This document shows positions 8,481-18,168 of a DNA stretch of 64,000 bases, one piece after another; positions within the stretch are counted from its first letter, which is position 1; each line of letters begins with the position of its first letter. The position numbers and the translations under genes are program-made. Source of the DNA: Chitinophagaceae bacterium (GTDB lineage Bacteria > Bacteroidota > Bacteroidia > Chitinophagales > Chitinophagaceae); assembly GCA_014879565.1 (NCBI GenBank), contig JACSRW010000025.1, forward strand, positions 1-64,000, written 5' to 3'. The notes beneath the pieces were generated by a model. The model worked only from the letters and a program-made list of their open reading frames with translations, made no database searches and was not told the origin of the DNA.

Positions 8481-10109
8481 TCAGTCAAATCTTGTTTTCC
8501 GGAGTTCCAGCAGGTTCAGCGGGTTGGCTTTAAAATCACGCAGGTTTGTCTGTGCCAGTCTCACGGCTCTGTCGTACCAGAGCGGCACCACCGGGGCATC
8601 ATTCATGACCAGCTGATCAGCCTGCCGGTATAATTCGTACCGTACAGAATCGTTATCTTCTGCAATCGCTTTTTCAAAAAGCCGGTCAAATGCGGGATTG
8701 TTATAACGGGTATAATTGGGGGGCGCCGGGTTCTTTGAGTAAAAAACCGAGAGATAATTTTCCGCATCGGGGTAATCGGCAATCCAGCTACCCCGGAAAA
8801 ACGGGGCTTTACTGCCCGAAGCCAGTTCAATGAGCAATGATTTTTGTACCACTTCTACCTGCACGGGGATACCTGATTCCTCCAGTTGTTTGGCAATAAA
8901 ATTGGCCATATCGGCATAGATCGCGATGGTCAGCAGCCGGATACGGGGTAACCCCTTTCCGTCCGGGAATCCGGCTTCTTTCAATAATGCTTTTGTTTTT
9001 GCCGGATCATACTGATATCCCTTCACTTTTTCTGCGCTGAAAGAGGGAAGTCCCAGAGGTATAAACCCGGATTCAGCCGGTGTACCCAGTGAATTACGGA
9101 GATAAAGGGTCATTTTCCGCCGGTCGAAACCGTAGTTGATTGCCTGTCTGATTTTTTTAATCCGCAGAGGAGATTCCTTTATACCGGCAGCCGTGCTGTC
9201 CATCAGTATACCGAGGTACTCAATATTCAGGTAAGGGCTGGTAACCAGGTTTATCTTCCCTTGCCATTCTTTGCGAAGGGTGCCTTTTTTGGTCAGCACC
9301 TCGTCTTTAAAGGAAGCGTCAATATCATTGATAAAATCAAGTTCCCGTTGCCGGAACAGGAGAAATTCAGTGGCTTTGGAGTCATAAAAACTTACCCGGA
9401 TACCATCGAGATAGGGAAGCCGGTTGCCGGAACTGTCCTGTTCAAAGTATTTTTCATTTTTTTTCAGTACCAGTAACTGCCCTTCTTCCCAGGCGGCGAA
9501 ACGGAAAGGGCCGGTTCCCACCGGATGTCTCCGGAAATCAGTCCCGTATTTCTCCACTGCCTCGCGGGGAAGTATGGAGCAATACTGCATGGATAGTATT
9601 CCCAGTACCGGGTGATAGGGACGGAGCAAACGAAGCCGGAAGGTGGAATCATTTATCGCTTCAAAAGGCTGCAGGGTATCGGCTTTTCCGTTGAAAATCC
9701 AGGCACCCGGACTGGCCACTTTTTTATCCAGCAGGCGGGAAAGGCTGTACACCACATCAGCGGCCAGCATTCTTCTTCCTTTACCCCCCGGAAAGGCCGG
9801 GTCATCATGAAACCAGACATCGGTCCGTAAATGAAAAGTATACTCCCTCCTGTCGGCTGATAAATCCCAGCGCCGGGCCAGGGAGGGTACCAGATGCAGG
9901 CTGTCATCAATCTCAACCAGGGTATTGAACAACTGGTGGGCCGGCCACATGGTCGCCTGGCTTTTGGCAAAGGCGGGATCGAGGGTAGGAATACCCGAAA
10001 ATTCATTATAGTGAAATATATTTTTCTTCCTGCCCGAGCGGTTATAACAGGCCGACAGCAGCAACAGGGGCAACAGCAGGTAAAAGATATCAGTCCTGAT
10101 CCGGTTCAT
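8481..10109 (-). CDS. Oligopeptide-binding lipoprotein, ABC transporter family 5
   Basis: The 542-residue protein has a lipoprotein signal (LLLLSAC, Cys21) followed by a family-5 extracellular solute-binding domain (SBP_bac_5) covering the rest, as in OppA, DppA and NikA. The characteristic segment with ADVVYSLSRLLD near residues 115-126 is intact. The protein should sit at the outer face of the inner membrane and deliver peptides or similar ligands to an ABC importer. No permease or ATPase gene is adjacent, so its importer is encoded elsewhere or it has another role. The ligand cannot be deduced. It diverges from the flippase gene. Confidence 0.9.
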   Translation of the reverse strand: MNRIRTDIFYLLLPLLLLSACYNRSGRKKNIFHYNEFSGIPTLDPAFAKSQATMWPAHQLFNTLVEIDDSLHLVPSLARRWDLSADRREYTFHLRTDVWFHDDPAFPGGKGRRMLAADVVYSLSRLLDKKVASPGAWIFNGKADTLQPFEAINDSTFRLRLLRPYHPVLGILSMQYCSILPREAVEKYGTDFRRHPVGTGPFRFAAWEEGQLLVLKKNEKYFEQDSSGNRLPYLDGIRVSFYDSKATEFLLFRQRELDFINDIDASFKDEVLTKKGTLRKEWQGKINLVTSPYLNIEYLGILMDSTAAGIKESPLRIKKIRQAINYGFDRRKMTLYLRNSLGTPAESGFIPLGLPSFSAEKVKGYQYDPAKTKALLKEAGFPDGKGLPRIRLLTIAIYADMANFIAKQLEESGIPVQVEVVQKSLLIELASGSKAPFFRGSWIADYPDAENYLSVFYSKNPAPPNYTRYNNPAFDRLFEKAIAEDNDSVRYELYRQADQLVMNDAPVVPLWYDRAVRLAQTNLRDFKANPLNLLELRKTRFD

Positions 10110-10197
10110 GAAATTACGTCAGCGCCTAAATTAACAAAGTATCCGCAATTCGGTCAAACCCGGCTGAAATGAAAAAGCGGACCATTATCTTTACCGC

Positions 10198-11706
10198 ATG
10201 AGCAATATACGCCGGCAAAGTATCATTTCCTCCCTGGTTATTTACCTGGGGTTCGGCATCGGTCTGCTCAATATTTATCTTTTTACCAAACAGGGCCTTT
10301 TTGAAGAAAGCCAGTTTGGCCTGTACAATGCGTTTATTGCGATTGCCACGCTGATGATGGCTTTTTCCGGTCTTGGCATGCCCACGTATATCTATAAATT
10401 TTTCCCTTATTACAAATCGCATCTTTCCGGCCGGAAAAACGATATGGCCGGTATTTCACTGGCAGTGGGCATTGCCGGTTTTCTTTTTATTATCCTTGCC
10501 GGTTACCTGTTAAAAGACCTTGTAGTACAGAAGTACATTACGAACGCGCCGGATATAGTACATTATTACTACTGGATCTTTCCCCTGGGATTCGGGTTGC
10601 TGATATTTACCCTGCTGGAAGCCTGGTCCTGGCAATTGCACCTTTCCGTATTGACTAATTTCCTGAAAGAAGCCGGGTGGAGACTTTTTACGACGATACT
10701 GATTTTTTTATATAGCGGAGGACTGATCAGCTTTGATCTCTTTATCAAACTTTTTTCTTTCAGTTACCCCCTGATCGCATTCCTCCTGCTGGTTTACCTG
10801 CTCTGGACCAAACAAATTCATTTCACGTTCCGGATCAGCAAAGTAACCCGGCGCTTTGCGGGCAGTATCCTGAAACTCTGCTCCTTTGTGTATGCAGGTC
10901 TCGTGATCTTTAATATTTCCCTTGTTTTTGATACCCTTCTGATCAGTTCGGTACTGGAAGAGGCCCTTACCCAACTGGCGGTTTATTCTGTGGCTCAGAA
11001 CATCGCTTCGATGATCCAGGCACCGCAACGCGGTATTATCAGCGCTTCCATGATACATCTCGCCACGGCCTGGAAGGAAAAAAACCTGGGACTGATAGCA
11101 CGGGTTTACCAGCGTTCGGCCATCAACCAGCTGTTGTTCGCGGCCGGTTTTTATTCACTCGTGGTACTGAACCTGCAGGATGCCGTGGTCACTTTTCAGT
11201 TATCAGGTACTTATCTCAGCGCTTTTTATGTAGTGGTTTTTCTGGGTCTGGCAAAAGTGGTGGATATGGGTACAGGCGTCAATTCGCAGATTATTACCAC
11301 CTCTACGTACTGGCGGTTTGAATTATTCAGCGGTATCATCCTGCTTTCTGTTATGCTGCCTCTCAGTTATATCCTTACAAAAAAATGGGGTATTGAAGGT
11401 ACTGCCCTGGCGCAGCTCGTTTCAATTGGTATTTACAATACGGTCAGGGTAGTATTTCTCTGGAAGAAGTTCCGTCTGCAGCCCTTCTCATCGGCCACCC
11501 TGACTTCCTTAGTGCTGGCCGGGTTGCTTTTTGCCGCGACCTGGTTCCTGTTTCGTGACCTGCACGGATGGACAGGATTATTTGTACGTAGTTTCTTTTT
11601 CTGCCTTACTTATTTTGCCGGTGCTGTTTACCTGAAACTATCCCCGGATATACTGCCGGTACTGCAACAAATGATGGCCAGACTGGGGATGAAGAAAAAA
11701 GACTAA
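10198..11706 (+). CDS. Polysaccharide flippase of the Wzx/MATE-like family
   Basis: This 502-residue protein is very hydrophobic with about 12-14 membrane segments spread along the whole length. The opening RRQSIISSLVIYLGFGIGLL is typical of polysaccharide biosynthesis proteins that flip lipid-linked oligosaccharides across the inner membrane. It is an isolated gene, 18 kb away from the glycan cluster at 29-38 kb that could supply its substrate. A near-consensus -7 element TATCTTTA lies 4 bp before the ATG. Its stop codon overlaps the stop of the convergent NlpC/P60 gene by 4 bp. The substrate is not known. Confidence 0.88.
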   Translation: MSNIRRQSIISSLVIYLGFGIGLLNIYLFTKQGLFEESQFGLYNAFIAIATLMMAFSGLGMPTYIYKFFPYYKSHLSGRKNDMAGISLAVGIAGFLFIILAGYLLKDLVVQKYITNAPDIVHYYYWIFPLGFGLLIFTLLEAWSWQLHLSVLTNFLKEAGWRLFTTILIFLYSGGLISFDLFIKLFSFSYPLIAFLLLVYLLWTKQIHFTFRISKVTRRFAGSILKLCSFVYAGLVIFNISLVFDTLLISSVLEEALTQLAVYSVAQNIASMIQAPQRGIISASMIHLATAWKEKNLGLIARVYQRSAINQLLFAAGFYSLVVLNLQDAVVTFQLSGTYLSAFYVVVFLGLAKVVDMGTGVNSQIITTSTYWRFELFSGIILLSVMLPLSYILTKKWGIEGTALAQLVSIGIYNTVRVVFLWKKFRLQPFSSATLTSLVLAGLLFAATWFLFRDLHGWTGLFVRSFFFCLTYFAGAVYLKLSPDILPVLQQMMARLGMKKKD

Positions 11707-12458
11707 TGACCGCCGGCAAGGAGTTGTTTGTCATCCATACGACCGGCCCCGATAAAACGACGGAGATAATAGTTATCAAACAGATCGCTGACCATCACCC
11801 CGCTGGATACTGATGCATGGATGAATTTATTGTTGCCGAGATATATGCCGACATGTGAAACGCCTCTGCCCCGGGTATTAAAAAACACAAGGTCGCCTTC
11901 TTTCAGTTCCGTAGTGGAAATTTTGCGGGCTTTCTGGTACTGATCCCGGGATACACGGGGCAGCATCATCCCATATACAGCGGAATAAACGGCCATGGTG
12001 AAAGCGGAACAATCCACCCCGTTTTTGGTACTGCCCCCCAGCCGGTACCGAACCCCATACCATTCATCAACAGCTTCCAGCAGGGACTTCTCAGGCAGTG
12101 ATTCCACTTCCGTATCCAGCAGGAGTGCATATTTAAACTGAACGGGGGTAGCTGTTTCCACTTCAGGCGTGCGAGCGGCAAAAACATTCACCGGTTTTGA
12201 ATGCGCGGCTGACTGTACCACCGGCTTTTCCGTCTTTTGCTGGATGACTGTTTTAACAGACTCTTTCTTCTCAGCATTTACCGGCTTACCGGCTGGTGCT
12301 GAATGACTGATAGCAATGGATTCAATGAAACGGGTTTTGGGTGCGGACTCAGGTTCAGCTGTCACCTGTTTATTGCTGGTGAAATTCAGCTGTTTCAGCG
12401 CGGTACAACTACTCAGAAGAATAACCGCTGTTATGGCTGTGAATACTTGCTTAACCAT
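11703..12458 (-). CDS. NlpC/P60 (C40) peptidoglycan hydrolase, lipoprotein
   Basis: The 251-residue protein has a lipoprotein signal (ILLSSC, Cys18), a low-complexity proline/lysine/valine-rich linker to about residue 120, and a C-terminal NlpC/P60 domain (about 125-245). The catalytic cysteine is in the GVDCSAF motif, the histidine in SHVGIYLG, and a second polar residue follows at FIHAS. Such enzymes cut the D-Glu to diamino acid bond of stem peptides. It is likely an outer-membrane-anchored cell-wall endopeptidase similar to Spr/MepS. A -7 promoter match sits 68 bp upstream (12526-12533). Confidence 0.93.
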   Translation of the reverse strand: MVKQVFTAITAVILLSSCTALKQLNFTSNKQVTAEPESAPKTRFIESIAISHSAPAGKPVNAEKKESVKTVIQQKTEKPVVQSAAHSKPVNVFAARTPEVETATPVQFKYALLLDTEVESLPEKSLLEAVDEWYGVRYRLGGSTKNGVDCSAFTMAVYSAVYGMMLPRVSRDQYQKARKISTTELKEGDLVFFNTRGRGVSHVGIYLGNNKFIHASVSSGVMVSDLFDNYYLRRFIGAGRMDDKQLLAGGH

Positions 12459-12525
12459 TGAATCTGTAACGGGTTGATTTCACAGGTGGTAAATCTGGTT
12501 TCGGTCCACGCCCCCTGAGGGCGAG

Positions 12526-12533
12526 CAAAAATA
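12526..12533 (-). promoter_or_regulatory. -7 promoter element for the NlpC/P60 gene
   Basis: The minus strand reads TATTTTTG, an exact TAnnTTTG match, 68 bp upstream of the start codon. The surrounding 250-bp gap (12459-12708) between divergent genes holds no other signal I can support. Confidence 0.5.
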
Positions 12534-12708
12534 TACGATAATGAGCTAAAAACGGGCCAAAACAGACCCGGATTGTGCCTGATTTCCTCCAAATAAAAAT
12601 TTTTTATTGACTATCATCACGATACGATATCACTAAATTAAAAATATGATTAGAATCAGGGGATGGCCAACTCCGGATATTTGATTATTATTGACCTTCT
12701 TTTTAGTT

Positions 12709-13932
12709 ATGCCAATACTTATTCCCTTCTTCACCTTACTCCTGCTGGGTACGGCCTGTAAAGAGGCTCCGGCCAAACCAGTATTCCGGCCCGATACGGC
12801 ACGGTTGGCTGAAACAGATACACTGAGCAAACCGGTTACAGACAGTACGCAGGTACCGAAACCTTATCAGTCAATCGTGCACTACAAAACAGAAAAACTG
12901 AAAGCGGCCCCGGGAACCAAATCCGTCGTTTTTAACAGCAGGGGAAATCATTTATATGCCATGAACCTGGAAGGCATGAGTGTATATGAGTTTGAACGCA
13001 AATCCCGTAAACTGGTCCGGGAATTCAGGTTCAGACCCACTAAAGGAACCGGATGGGATTATGCCAGCAGCCGGCCAATTTCTTCCTTTCAGGAAAAACC
13101 GGTGGAAGCCTGTTTCAGTCATGATGACCAGCTACTCTGGATCTCTTTGCACAATGCCGATGGCATAGTAGCCCTGCGGCTGGACAGCTTATCTGCCAAT
13201 CCCGATAAATCGTTTAAAGGGGCTAAACTGAAAACTGTATATGTAACAAGGCCCGGATCGGCCGGACGAGACAGCCTTTATATCCCGCTGATCCATACCG
13301 GTAAAACCCCGAAGGTGATAACCCGTACTGCCGACAGCCGTCATCTGCTGGTCAGCAACTGGCATTCCTACTCGGTCAGCGTACTGGAACTGGATGCCGG
13401 CAGGCCTCCCTTTGGCAAAGTAATTGCCACCCTGCCTCTGGGTGATATTCCGCGCGGTATGGCCGTTGATGAAAAAAATACAAAATCATTTATCGCCATC
13501 ATGGGTGGCTCTACGATTGTGCGGGTGGATAACAATACCTGGAAAACAGACTCCGTCATCCAGGTAAGAAACAGTCCCAGGCATATTGTAATGGACAGCA
13601 GCGGTCATCTGTTTGTATCCTATAACAGTATAGGTTATGTAGCCTGCCTGGATGCCCGTAACGGACAACAGCTTTTCAGTATAAAAACGCCGGCACAACC
13701 CCGGACAATCGCCCTGTCAAAAAACCATCGTTTCCTTTTTGTCACCTGTTACACGAGTGATCTCGTGGATGTGTACAAAATCCACCCGGACAAGTTTGAG
13801 AAAGTGGCATCTTTGCCCTGCGAAGGACACCCGGTTGGTGTGGACATCTATGAAGACGATGACACCCTGGAAGCCTGGGTCTGCAGTTATAAAAAAGGAG
13901 AAATTCAGATTTACAGTTTCCGGAAAAAGTGA
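12709..13932 (+). CDS. Beta-propeller (YncE-like) lipoprotein
   Basis: This 407-residue protein has a lipoprotein signal ending in LLGTAC (about residue 17) and then a chain of WD40/YVTN-like repeats. Recurring blocks of hydrophobic strands end in D-x-x-(T/S) or V-x-x-L-x-(L/A), as in GNHLYAMNLEGMSVYEF, then HLLVSNWHSYSVSVLELD, then HLFVSYNSIGYVACLD. These suggest a seven-bladed propeller facing the periplasm or the cell surface. Related proteins bind partners or polymers, but no enzyme residues are evident. The ATG at 12709 is preferred over an in-frame TTG at 12691 because it begins the signal peptide cleanly. dnaE follows only 13 bp downstream, so the two may be co-transcribed. Confidence 0.85.
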   Translation: MPILIPFFTLLLLGTACKEAPAKPVFRPDTARLAETDTLSKPVTDSTQVPKPYQSIVHYKTEKLKAAPGTKSVVFNSRGNHLYAMNLEGMSVYEFERKSRKLVREFRFRPTKGTGWDYASSRPISSFQEKPVEACFSHDDQLLWISLHNADGIVALRLDSLSANPDKSFKGAKLKTVYVTRPGSAGRDSLYIPLIHTGKTPKVITRTADSRHLLVSNWHSYSVSVLELDAGRPPFGKVIATLPLGDIPRGMAVDEKNTKSFIAIMGGSTIVRVDNNTWKTDSVIQVRNSPRHIVMDSSGHLFVSYNSIGYVACLDARNGQQLFSIKTPAQPRTIALSKNHRFLFVTCYTSDLVDVYKIHPDKFEKVASLPCEGHPVGVDIYEDDDTLEAWVCSYKKGEIQIYSFRKK

Positions 13933-13945
13933 GTGAGGCAAGACC

Positions 13946-16900
13946 ATGAAATTTTCACATTTACACGTACACACGCAATACTCCCTGCTCGACGGGGCCG
14001 CTTCAATTAAAAACCTGTACAAAAAAGCCATAAACGACGGCATGCCGGCGCTGGCGATCAGCGACCACGGTAATATGTTCGGCGTTTTTGAGTTTGTGGC
14101 GGAAGCCTACAAAAACAAGGATGAAAACGGGAACGTAAAAGTAAAGCCCATTGTTGGCTGTGAATTTTACATTACCGAAAACCGGCACCAGCGGAGCTTT
14201 ACCAAAGACCAGAAGGATAAACGGATGCATCAGATCCTGCTGGCTAAAAACGAACAGGGATACCGCAACCTGGTTAAACTGACTTCCCTCGGTTTTATAG
14301 AGGGAATGTATGGCAAATACCCGCGGATTGACAAGGAACTGATCCTGCAGTATCACGAGGGACTGATTGCCACCACCTGCTGTCTCGGGGCTTCGGTACC
14401 CCAGGCCATTCTCCGGAAAGGGGAAGAAGAAGGGGAAAATGAATTCAAATGGTGGCTGAATGTATTCCAGGAAGATTTTTATGTGGAATTGCAGCGGCAT
14501 GGCATGACCGAGCAGGATAAAGTGAATGAAGTACTGGTAAAACTGGCCCGTAAATACGGGGTGAAGATCATCGCGAGCAACGACTCCCATTATGTGGAGC
14601 AGGATGATTTCAACGCACATGATATCCTGCTTTGTATCAATACCGGGGAAAAACAGGCTACTCCGGCACTCCGGGATTTTGCGGATGACGATGTGCATGT
14701 AAAAGATAAACGGTTCGCTTTTCCCAATGACCAGTTTTATTTCAAAAAGACCGGTGAAATGTCTGCCGTTTTTCATGACCTGCCCGAGGCGATTGACAAC
14801 ACCAATGAAATTGTGGATAAGGTGGAACTGCTCAGTCTTACCCGTGATATCCTGCTTCCCAATTTCCCCGTGGAAGAAAGGTTCCGGATCCATACAAATG
14901 AAGAGACCATCGGTAAATTCAAAGTTTCCGCTGAATCGCAAAACCAGTGGGAATATCTGAAACATCTGACGTATGAAGGGGCGGCGGAACGTTATCATAC
15001 CCTGACAGATGAAATCAGGGAGCGTATTGACTTTGAATTATTCACCATCAAAATGATGGGGTTCGCGGGTTATTTTCTCATTGTTAGTGATTTTATCAAA
15101 GCCGGCAGGGACAAAGGCGTCTTTATCGGTCCCGGCCGGGGTTCAGCCGCCGGTTCGGTGGTGGCTTACTGTATCGGCATTACCAATATTGACCCGATTA
15201 AGTACAACCTGCTGTTTGAGCGCTTCCTCAATCCGGACCGGAAATCCATGCCCGATATTGACACTGACTTTGATGACGAGGGCCGGCAGGTGGTGATAGA
15301 CTATGTGGTGGAAAAATACGGTAAAAACCAGGTGGCCCAGATTATTACCTATGGTACCATGGCTGCCAAAATGAGTATCAAGGATGTGGCCAGGGTGATG
15401 GACCTTCCTCTGCCGGAATCCAATGCATTGGCCAAACTGGTACCGGAAAAGCCGGGTATTGAACTCAAACGTGTACTGCATGCGCCCCTGAAAGCAAGAG
15501 ACGGAGAAAAATCGCTGGAAGAAAAAGACGGGCTGGGCAATGATGACCTGGAAAATGTAAAAAAACTGCGGGAGATTTATAACCAGAAAGATACACCCGC
15601 CGGGAAAGTGCTGCATGAAGCAGAGCGACTGGAAGGTTCGGTACGTAATACCGGCATCCATGCGGCCGGAATTATTATTGCCCCGAAAGATCTGACCGAA
15701 CTCATCCCGGTGGCTACCTCTAAGGATTCGCATTTGTGGCTTACCCAGATAGAAGGCAGTGTGATTGAGGATGCCGGTGTTATCAAGATGGACTTCCTGG
15801 GACTGAAAACACTGACAATTATTAAAAACGCCCTGGCACTGATCCGGCAAAACCACGGGGTGGATATTGATATTGATACCATACCGCTTGACGATACCAA
15901 AACCTTTGAACTTTATCAGCAAGGCGCTACGATCGGTACGTTTCAGTTTGAAAGTCCGGGGATGCAGAAGTACCTGCGGGATCTGAAACCGGATAAATTC
16001 GGCGATCTCATCGCGATGAACGCCCTTTACCGCCCGGGACCTATCGCATATATCCCCAACTTTATTGACCGGAAACACGGCAAAGAAGAAATTACCTATG
16101 ATCTCCCTGAGATGGAAGAATATCTCCAGGAGACCTACGGGATCACCGTTTACCAGGAACAGGTGATGTTGCTGGCCCAGAAACTGGCCGGCTTCAGCAA
16201 AGGAGATGCGGATGTACTGCGGAAGGCGATGGGAAAAAAGCAGAAAGCCGTACTGGACAAAATGAAAGAGCAGTTCATCACCGGGGCCGGTGCCCGGAAT
16301 CTGCCCAATGACAAACTGGAGAAGATCTGGACAGACTGGGAAGCCTTTGCCCAGTATGCGTTTAATAAATCCCACTCCACCTGTTATGCCTTTGTGGCCT
16401 ACCAGACCGCTTACCTGAAAGCGCATTATCCCGCTGAGTATATGGCGGCCGTGCTGAATAACGCGGGCAGTATTGAAAAGATCACCTTCTTTATGGAAGA
16501 GTGTAAGCGGATGGGGCTGAAAGTACTCGGACCCGATATCAATGAATCACTCAAGGGTTTTGCGGTTAATGAAAAGGGGGAAATCCGTTTCGGTCTGGGC
16601 GGATTAAAGGGCGTAGGCGAAGCGGCCGTGGAAAGTATTATTGAAGAAAGGAAAAAAGGCGGGAGGTTTAAAAATATTTTTGAATTTATCCGGCGGATCA
16701 ATCAGCGTACGGTGAATAAAAAAACCCTGGAGAGCCTGGCTTACGCCGGAGGCTTTGACTGTTTCCCCGAACATCACCGGGCGCAATATTTTACCATCCC
16801 TGACGGAGAAACCGTGAATGGGCTGGAGAAAGTCATCAAATATGGTCAGATCATGACCGCCCAGCATGCCAGCAGCAGCAATACCCTTTTCGGGGATCTG

Positions 16901-17620
16901 CCGGCCAGTATGGAAATCCCGCCCCCCCGGATTGCGGACTGCCCTCCCTGGCCACTGGTGGTGCAACTCGACCATGAGAAAGAAGTTACGGGAATCTTTC
17001 TCAGCGGGCACCCGCTGGATAATTACCGTTTTGAGATGAAACATTACGGGGTAACCACCCTGCATGATTTCAATGAATTCAAAGAGAATATTAAAATGCA
17101 GTCCAACCCGGGCCGGAATTTCCGGATTGTCGGGCTGGTAGCCGATGCCCAGCACCGGATCGCCAAAAGCGGGAATAAGTACGGCAATTTTGTCATCGAA
17201 GATTACACCGGCAAAACCGAATTTCCCCTGTTCAGCGAAGACTATATGCGGCTGAGCCCCCTGCTGCAGCCCGGCAGCACGCTGATGATTCAGGGCTTTT
17301 TTAAACCCCGCTACAATAAGGACGAATTTGAATTTAAAGTCACTTCGGTCAGCCTGGCGGAAACCATGAAAAAGCTGATGACAAAGCAGTTAACCATTGA
17401 AACACATCCCCAGACCCTGAACCCGGAGATGGTAGCCTTTTTTGAAAATAACATGAGGAGTTTTCCGGGGAAAACCAATCTCCGGATAACCCTGGCCGAG
17501 CCACGGAATAAAATGAGAATCAGCCTGGTTACCATGAATGGCGGGATTGAAATGAACGAGGAACTGGTACAGTTCCTTGAAACCAACCCGGCCCTGGAGG
17601 TACAGGTGCAGACCATCTGA
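13946..17620 (+). CDS. dnaE: DNA polymerase III alpha subunit
   Basis: This 1224-residue protein is the replicative polymerase subunit. It starts with a PHP domain (HLHVHTQYSLLDGA, residues 5-18) that keeps the metal-site histidines, followed by the C-family polymerase palm with the catalytic pair in PDIDTDFDD (Asp437 and Asp439), fingers with RPGP and a helix-hairpin-helix region (GLGGLKGVGEAAV), then an OB-fold domain (about 1030-1130) that binds single-stranded DNA. The length is slightly above the 1160 of E. coli DnaE and is normal for Bacteroidota. It lies 13 bp after the propeller gene. Confidence 0.98.
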   Translation: MKFSHLHVHTQYSLLDGAASIKNLYKKAINDGMPALAISDHGNMFGVFEFVAEAYKNKDENGNVKVKPIVGCEFYITENRHQRSFTKDQKDKRMHQILLAKNEQGYRNLVKLTSLGFIEGMYGKYPRIDKELILQYHEGLIATTCCLGASVPQAILRKGEEEGENEFKWWLNVFQEDFYVELQRHGMTEQDKVNEVLVKLARKYGVKIIASNDSHYVEQDDFNAHDILLCINTGEKQATPALRDFADDDVHVKDKRFAFPNDQFYFKKTGEMSAVFHDLPEAIDNTNEIVDKVELLSLTRDILLPNFPVEERFRIHTNEETIGKFKVSAESQNQWEYLKHLTYEGAAERYHTLTDEIRERIDFELFTIKMMGFAGYFLIVSDFIKAGRDKGVFIGPGRGSAAGSVVAYCIGITNIDPIKYNLLFERFLNPDRKSMPDIDTDFDDEGRQVVIDYVVEKYGKNQVAQIITYGTMAAKMSIKDVARVMDLPLPESNALAKLVPEKPGIELKRVLHAPLKARDGEKSLEEKDGLGNDDLENVKKLREIYNQKDTPAGKVLHEAERLEGSVRNTGIHAAGIIIAPKDLTELIPVATSKDSHLWLTQIEGSVIEDAGVIKMDFLGLKTLTIIKNALALIRQNHGVDIDIDTIPLDDTKTFELYQQGATIGTFQFESPGMQKYLRDLKPDKFGDLIAMNALYRPGPIAYIPNFIDRKHGKEEITYDLPEMEEYLQETYGITVYQEQVMLLAQKLAGFSKGDADVLRKAMGKKQKAVLDKMKEQFITGAGARNLPNDKLEKIWTDWEAFAQYAFNKSHSTCYAFVAYQTAYLKAHYPAEYMAAVLNNAGSIEKITFFMEECKRMGLKVLGPDINESLKGFAVNEKGEIRFGLGGLKGVGEAAVESIIEERKKGGRFKNIFEFIRRINQRTVNKKTLESLAYAGGFDCFPEHHRAQYFTIPDGETVNGLEKVIKYGQIMTAQHASSSNTLFGDLPASMEIPPPRIADCPPWPLVVQLDHEKEVTGIFLSGHPLDNYRFEMKHYGVTTLHDFNEFKENIKMQSNPGRNFRIVGLVADAQHRIAKSGNKYGNFVIEDYTGKTEFPLFSEDYMRLSPLLQPGSTLMIQGFFKPRYNKDEFEFKVTSVSLAETMKKLMTKQLTIETHPQTLNPEMVAFFENNMRSFPGKTNLRITLAEPRNKMRISLVTMNGGIEMNEELVQFLETNPALEVQVQTI

Positions 17621-17735
17621 CAGACCGGCAGCGTTTTTCTTTAACAGCTGTTAACAACCGGCTGCCAGATTTGCGAGACAGACTGCAAGTTTTACACAAC
17701 TTAATGCCAGTCCCGCATGTTATGAAGCCAGGAAC

Positions 17736-17743
17736 TAAATTTG
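17736..17743 (+). promoter_or_regulatory. -7 promoter element for thioredoxin
   Basis: TAAATTTG matches the TAnnTTTG consensus exactly and lies 35 bp upstream of the chosen ATG. Its location inside the longer open frame supports the shorter thioredoxin start at 17779. Confidence 0.6.
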
Positions 17744-17778
17744 CGGTCTCTGATTATTCAAAAATTAAAATACTGACA

Positions 17779-18096
17779 ATGGCTAAAGAATTTACTGATG
17801 CGAATTTTAAGACCGATGTACTCTCTTCGGATAAACTGACGGTAATTGATTTCTGGGCAGAATGGTGCGGTCCCTGCCGCGCGATCGGACCCGTAATTGA
17901 GGAACTTTCCAAAGAATACGACGGAAGGGTAAATGTGGGCAAACTGAATGTGGACAATAACCCGGAAGTATCCATGAACTATGGCATTACCTCTATCCCC
18001 GCCATCCTTTTCATTAAAAATGGTCAGGTGGTGGACAAACTGGTAGGTGCCCAGCCGAAAGCGAATTTTGTAAGAAAAATCGAATCGCATATTTAA
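17779..18096 (+). CDS. trxA: Thioredoxin
   Basis: This 105-residue protein has the full thioredoxin fold with the active site WCGPC near residue 29 and the conserved cis-proline in TSIPAIL. It is a general cytoplasmic disulfide reductase. The start at 17779 was chosen over in-frame upstream starts because it gives the normal family length, lacks extra N-terminal residues, and has a promoter element 35 bp ahead of it. A strong bidirectional terminator follows. Confidence 0.96.
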   Translation: MAKEFTDANFKTDVLSSDKLTVIDFWAEWCGPCRAIGPVIEELSKEYDGRVNVGKLNVDNNPEVSMNYGITSIPAILFIKNGQVVDKLVGAQPKANFVRKIESHI

Positions 18097-18110
18097 TTTT
18101 CATTTAAATA

Positions 18111-18150
18111 AAAAATCCCGGATGCAAGCTGTACCGCATCCGGGATTTTT
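18111..18150. terminator. Bidirectional terminator between trxA and the MFS gene
   Basis: AAAAATCCCGGATGC (18111-18125) pairs perfectly with GCATCCGGGATTTTT (18136-18150) over 15 bp with a 10-nt loop. The flanking A and T runs let it serve both convergent genes. Confidence 0.92.
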
Positions 18151-18168
18151 ATTCTTAAGAACGTAGAG

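Noticed and set aside
12459-12708. Possible small RNA or riboswitch in the 250-bp divergent gap
   Set aside because: Only one short hairpin (around CGCCC and GGGCG near 12510-12524) and a promoter element were seen; no known RNA family could be recognised.
15143-16426. A 427-codon open frame on the minus strand
   Set aside because: It is antisense to dnaE, including the catalytic PDIDTDFDD region, and shows no family features.
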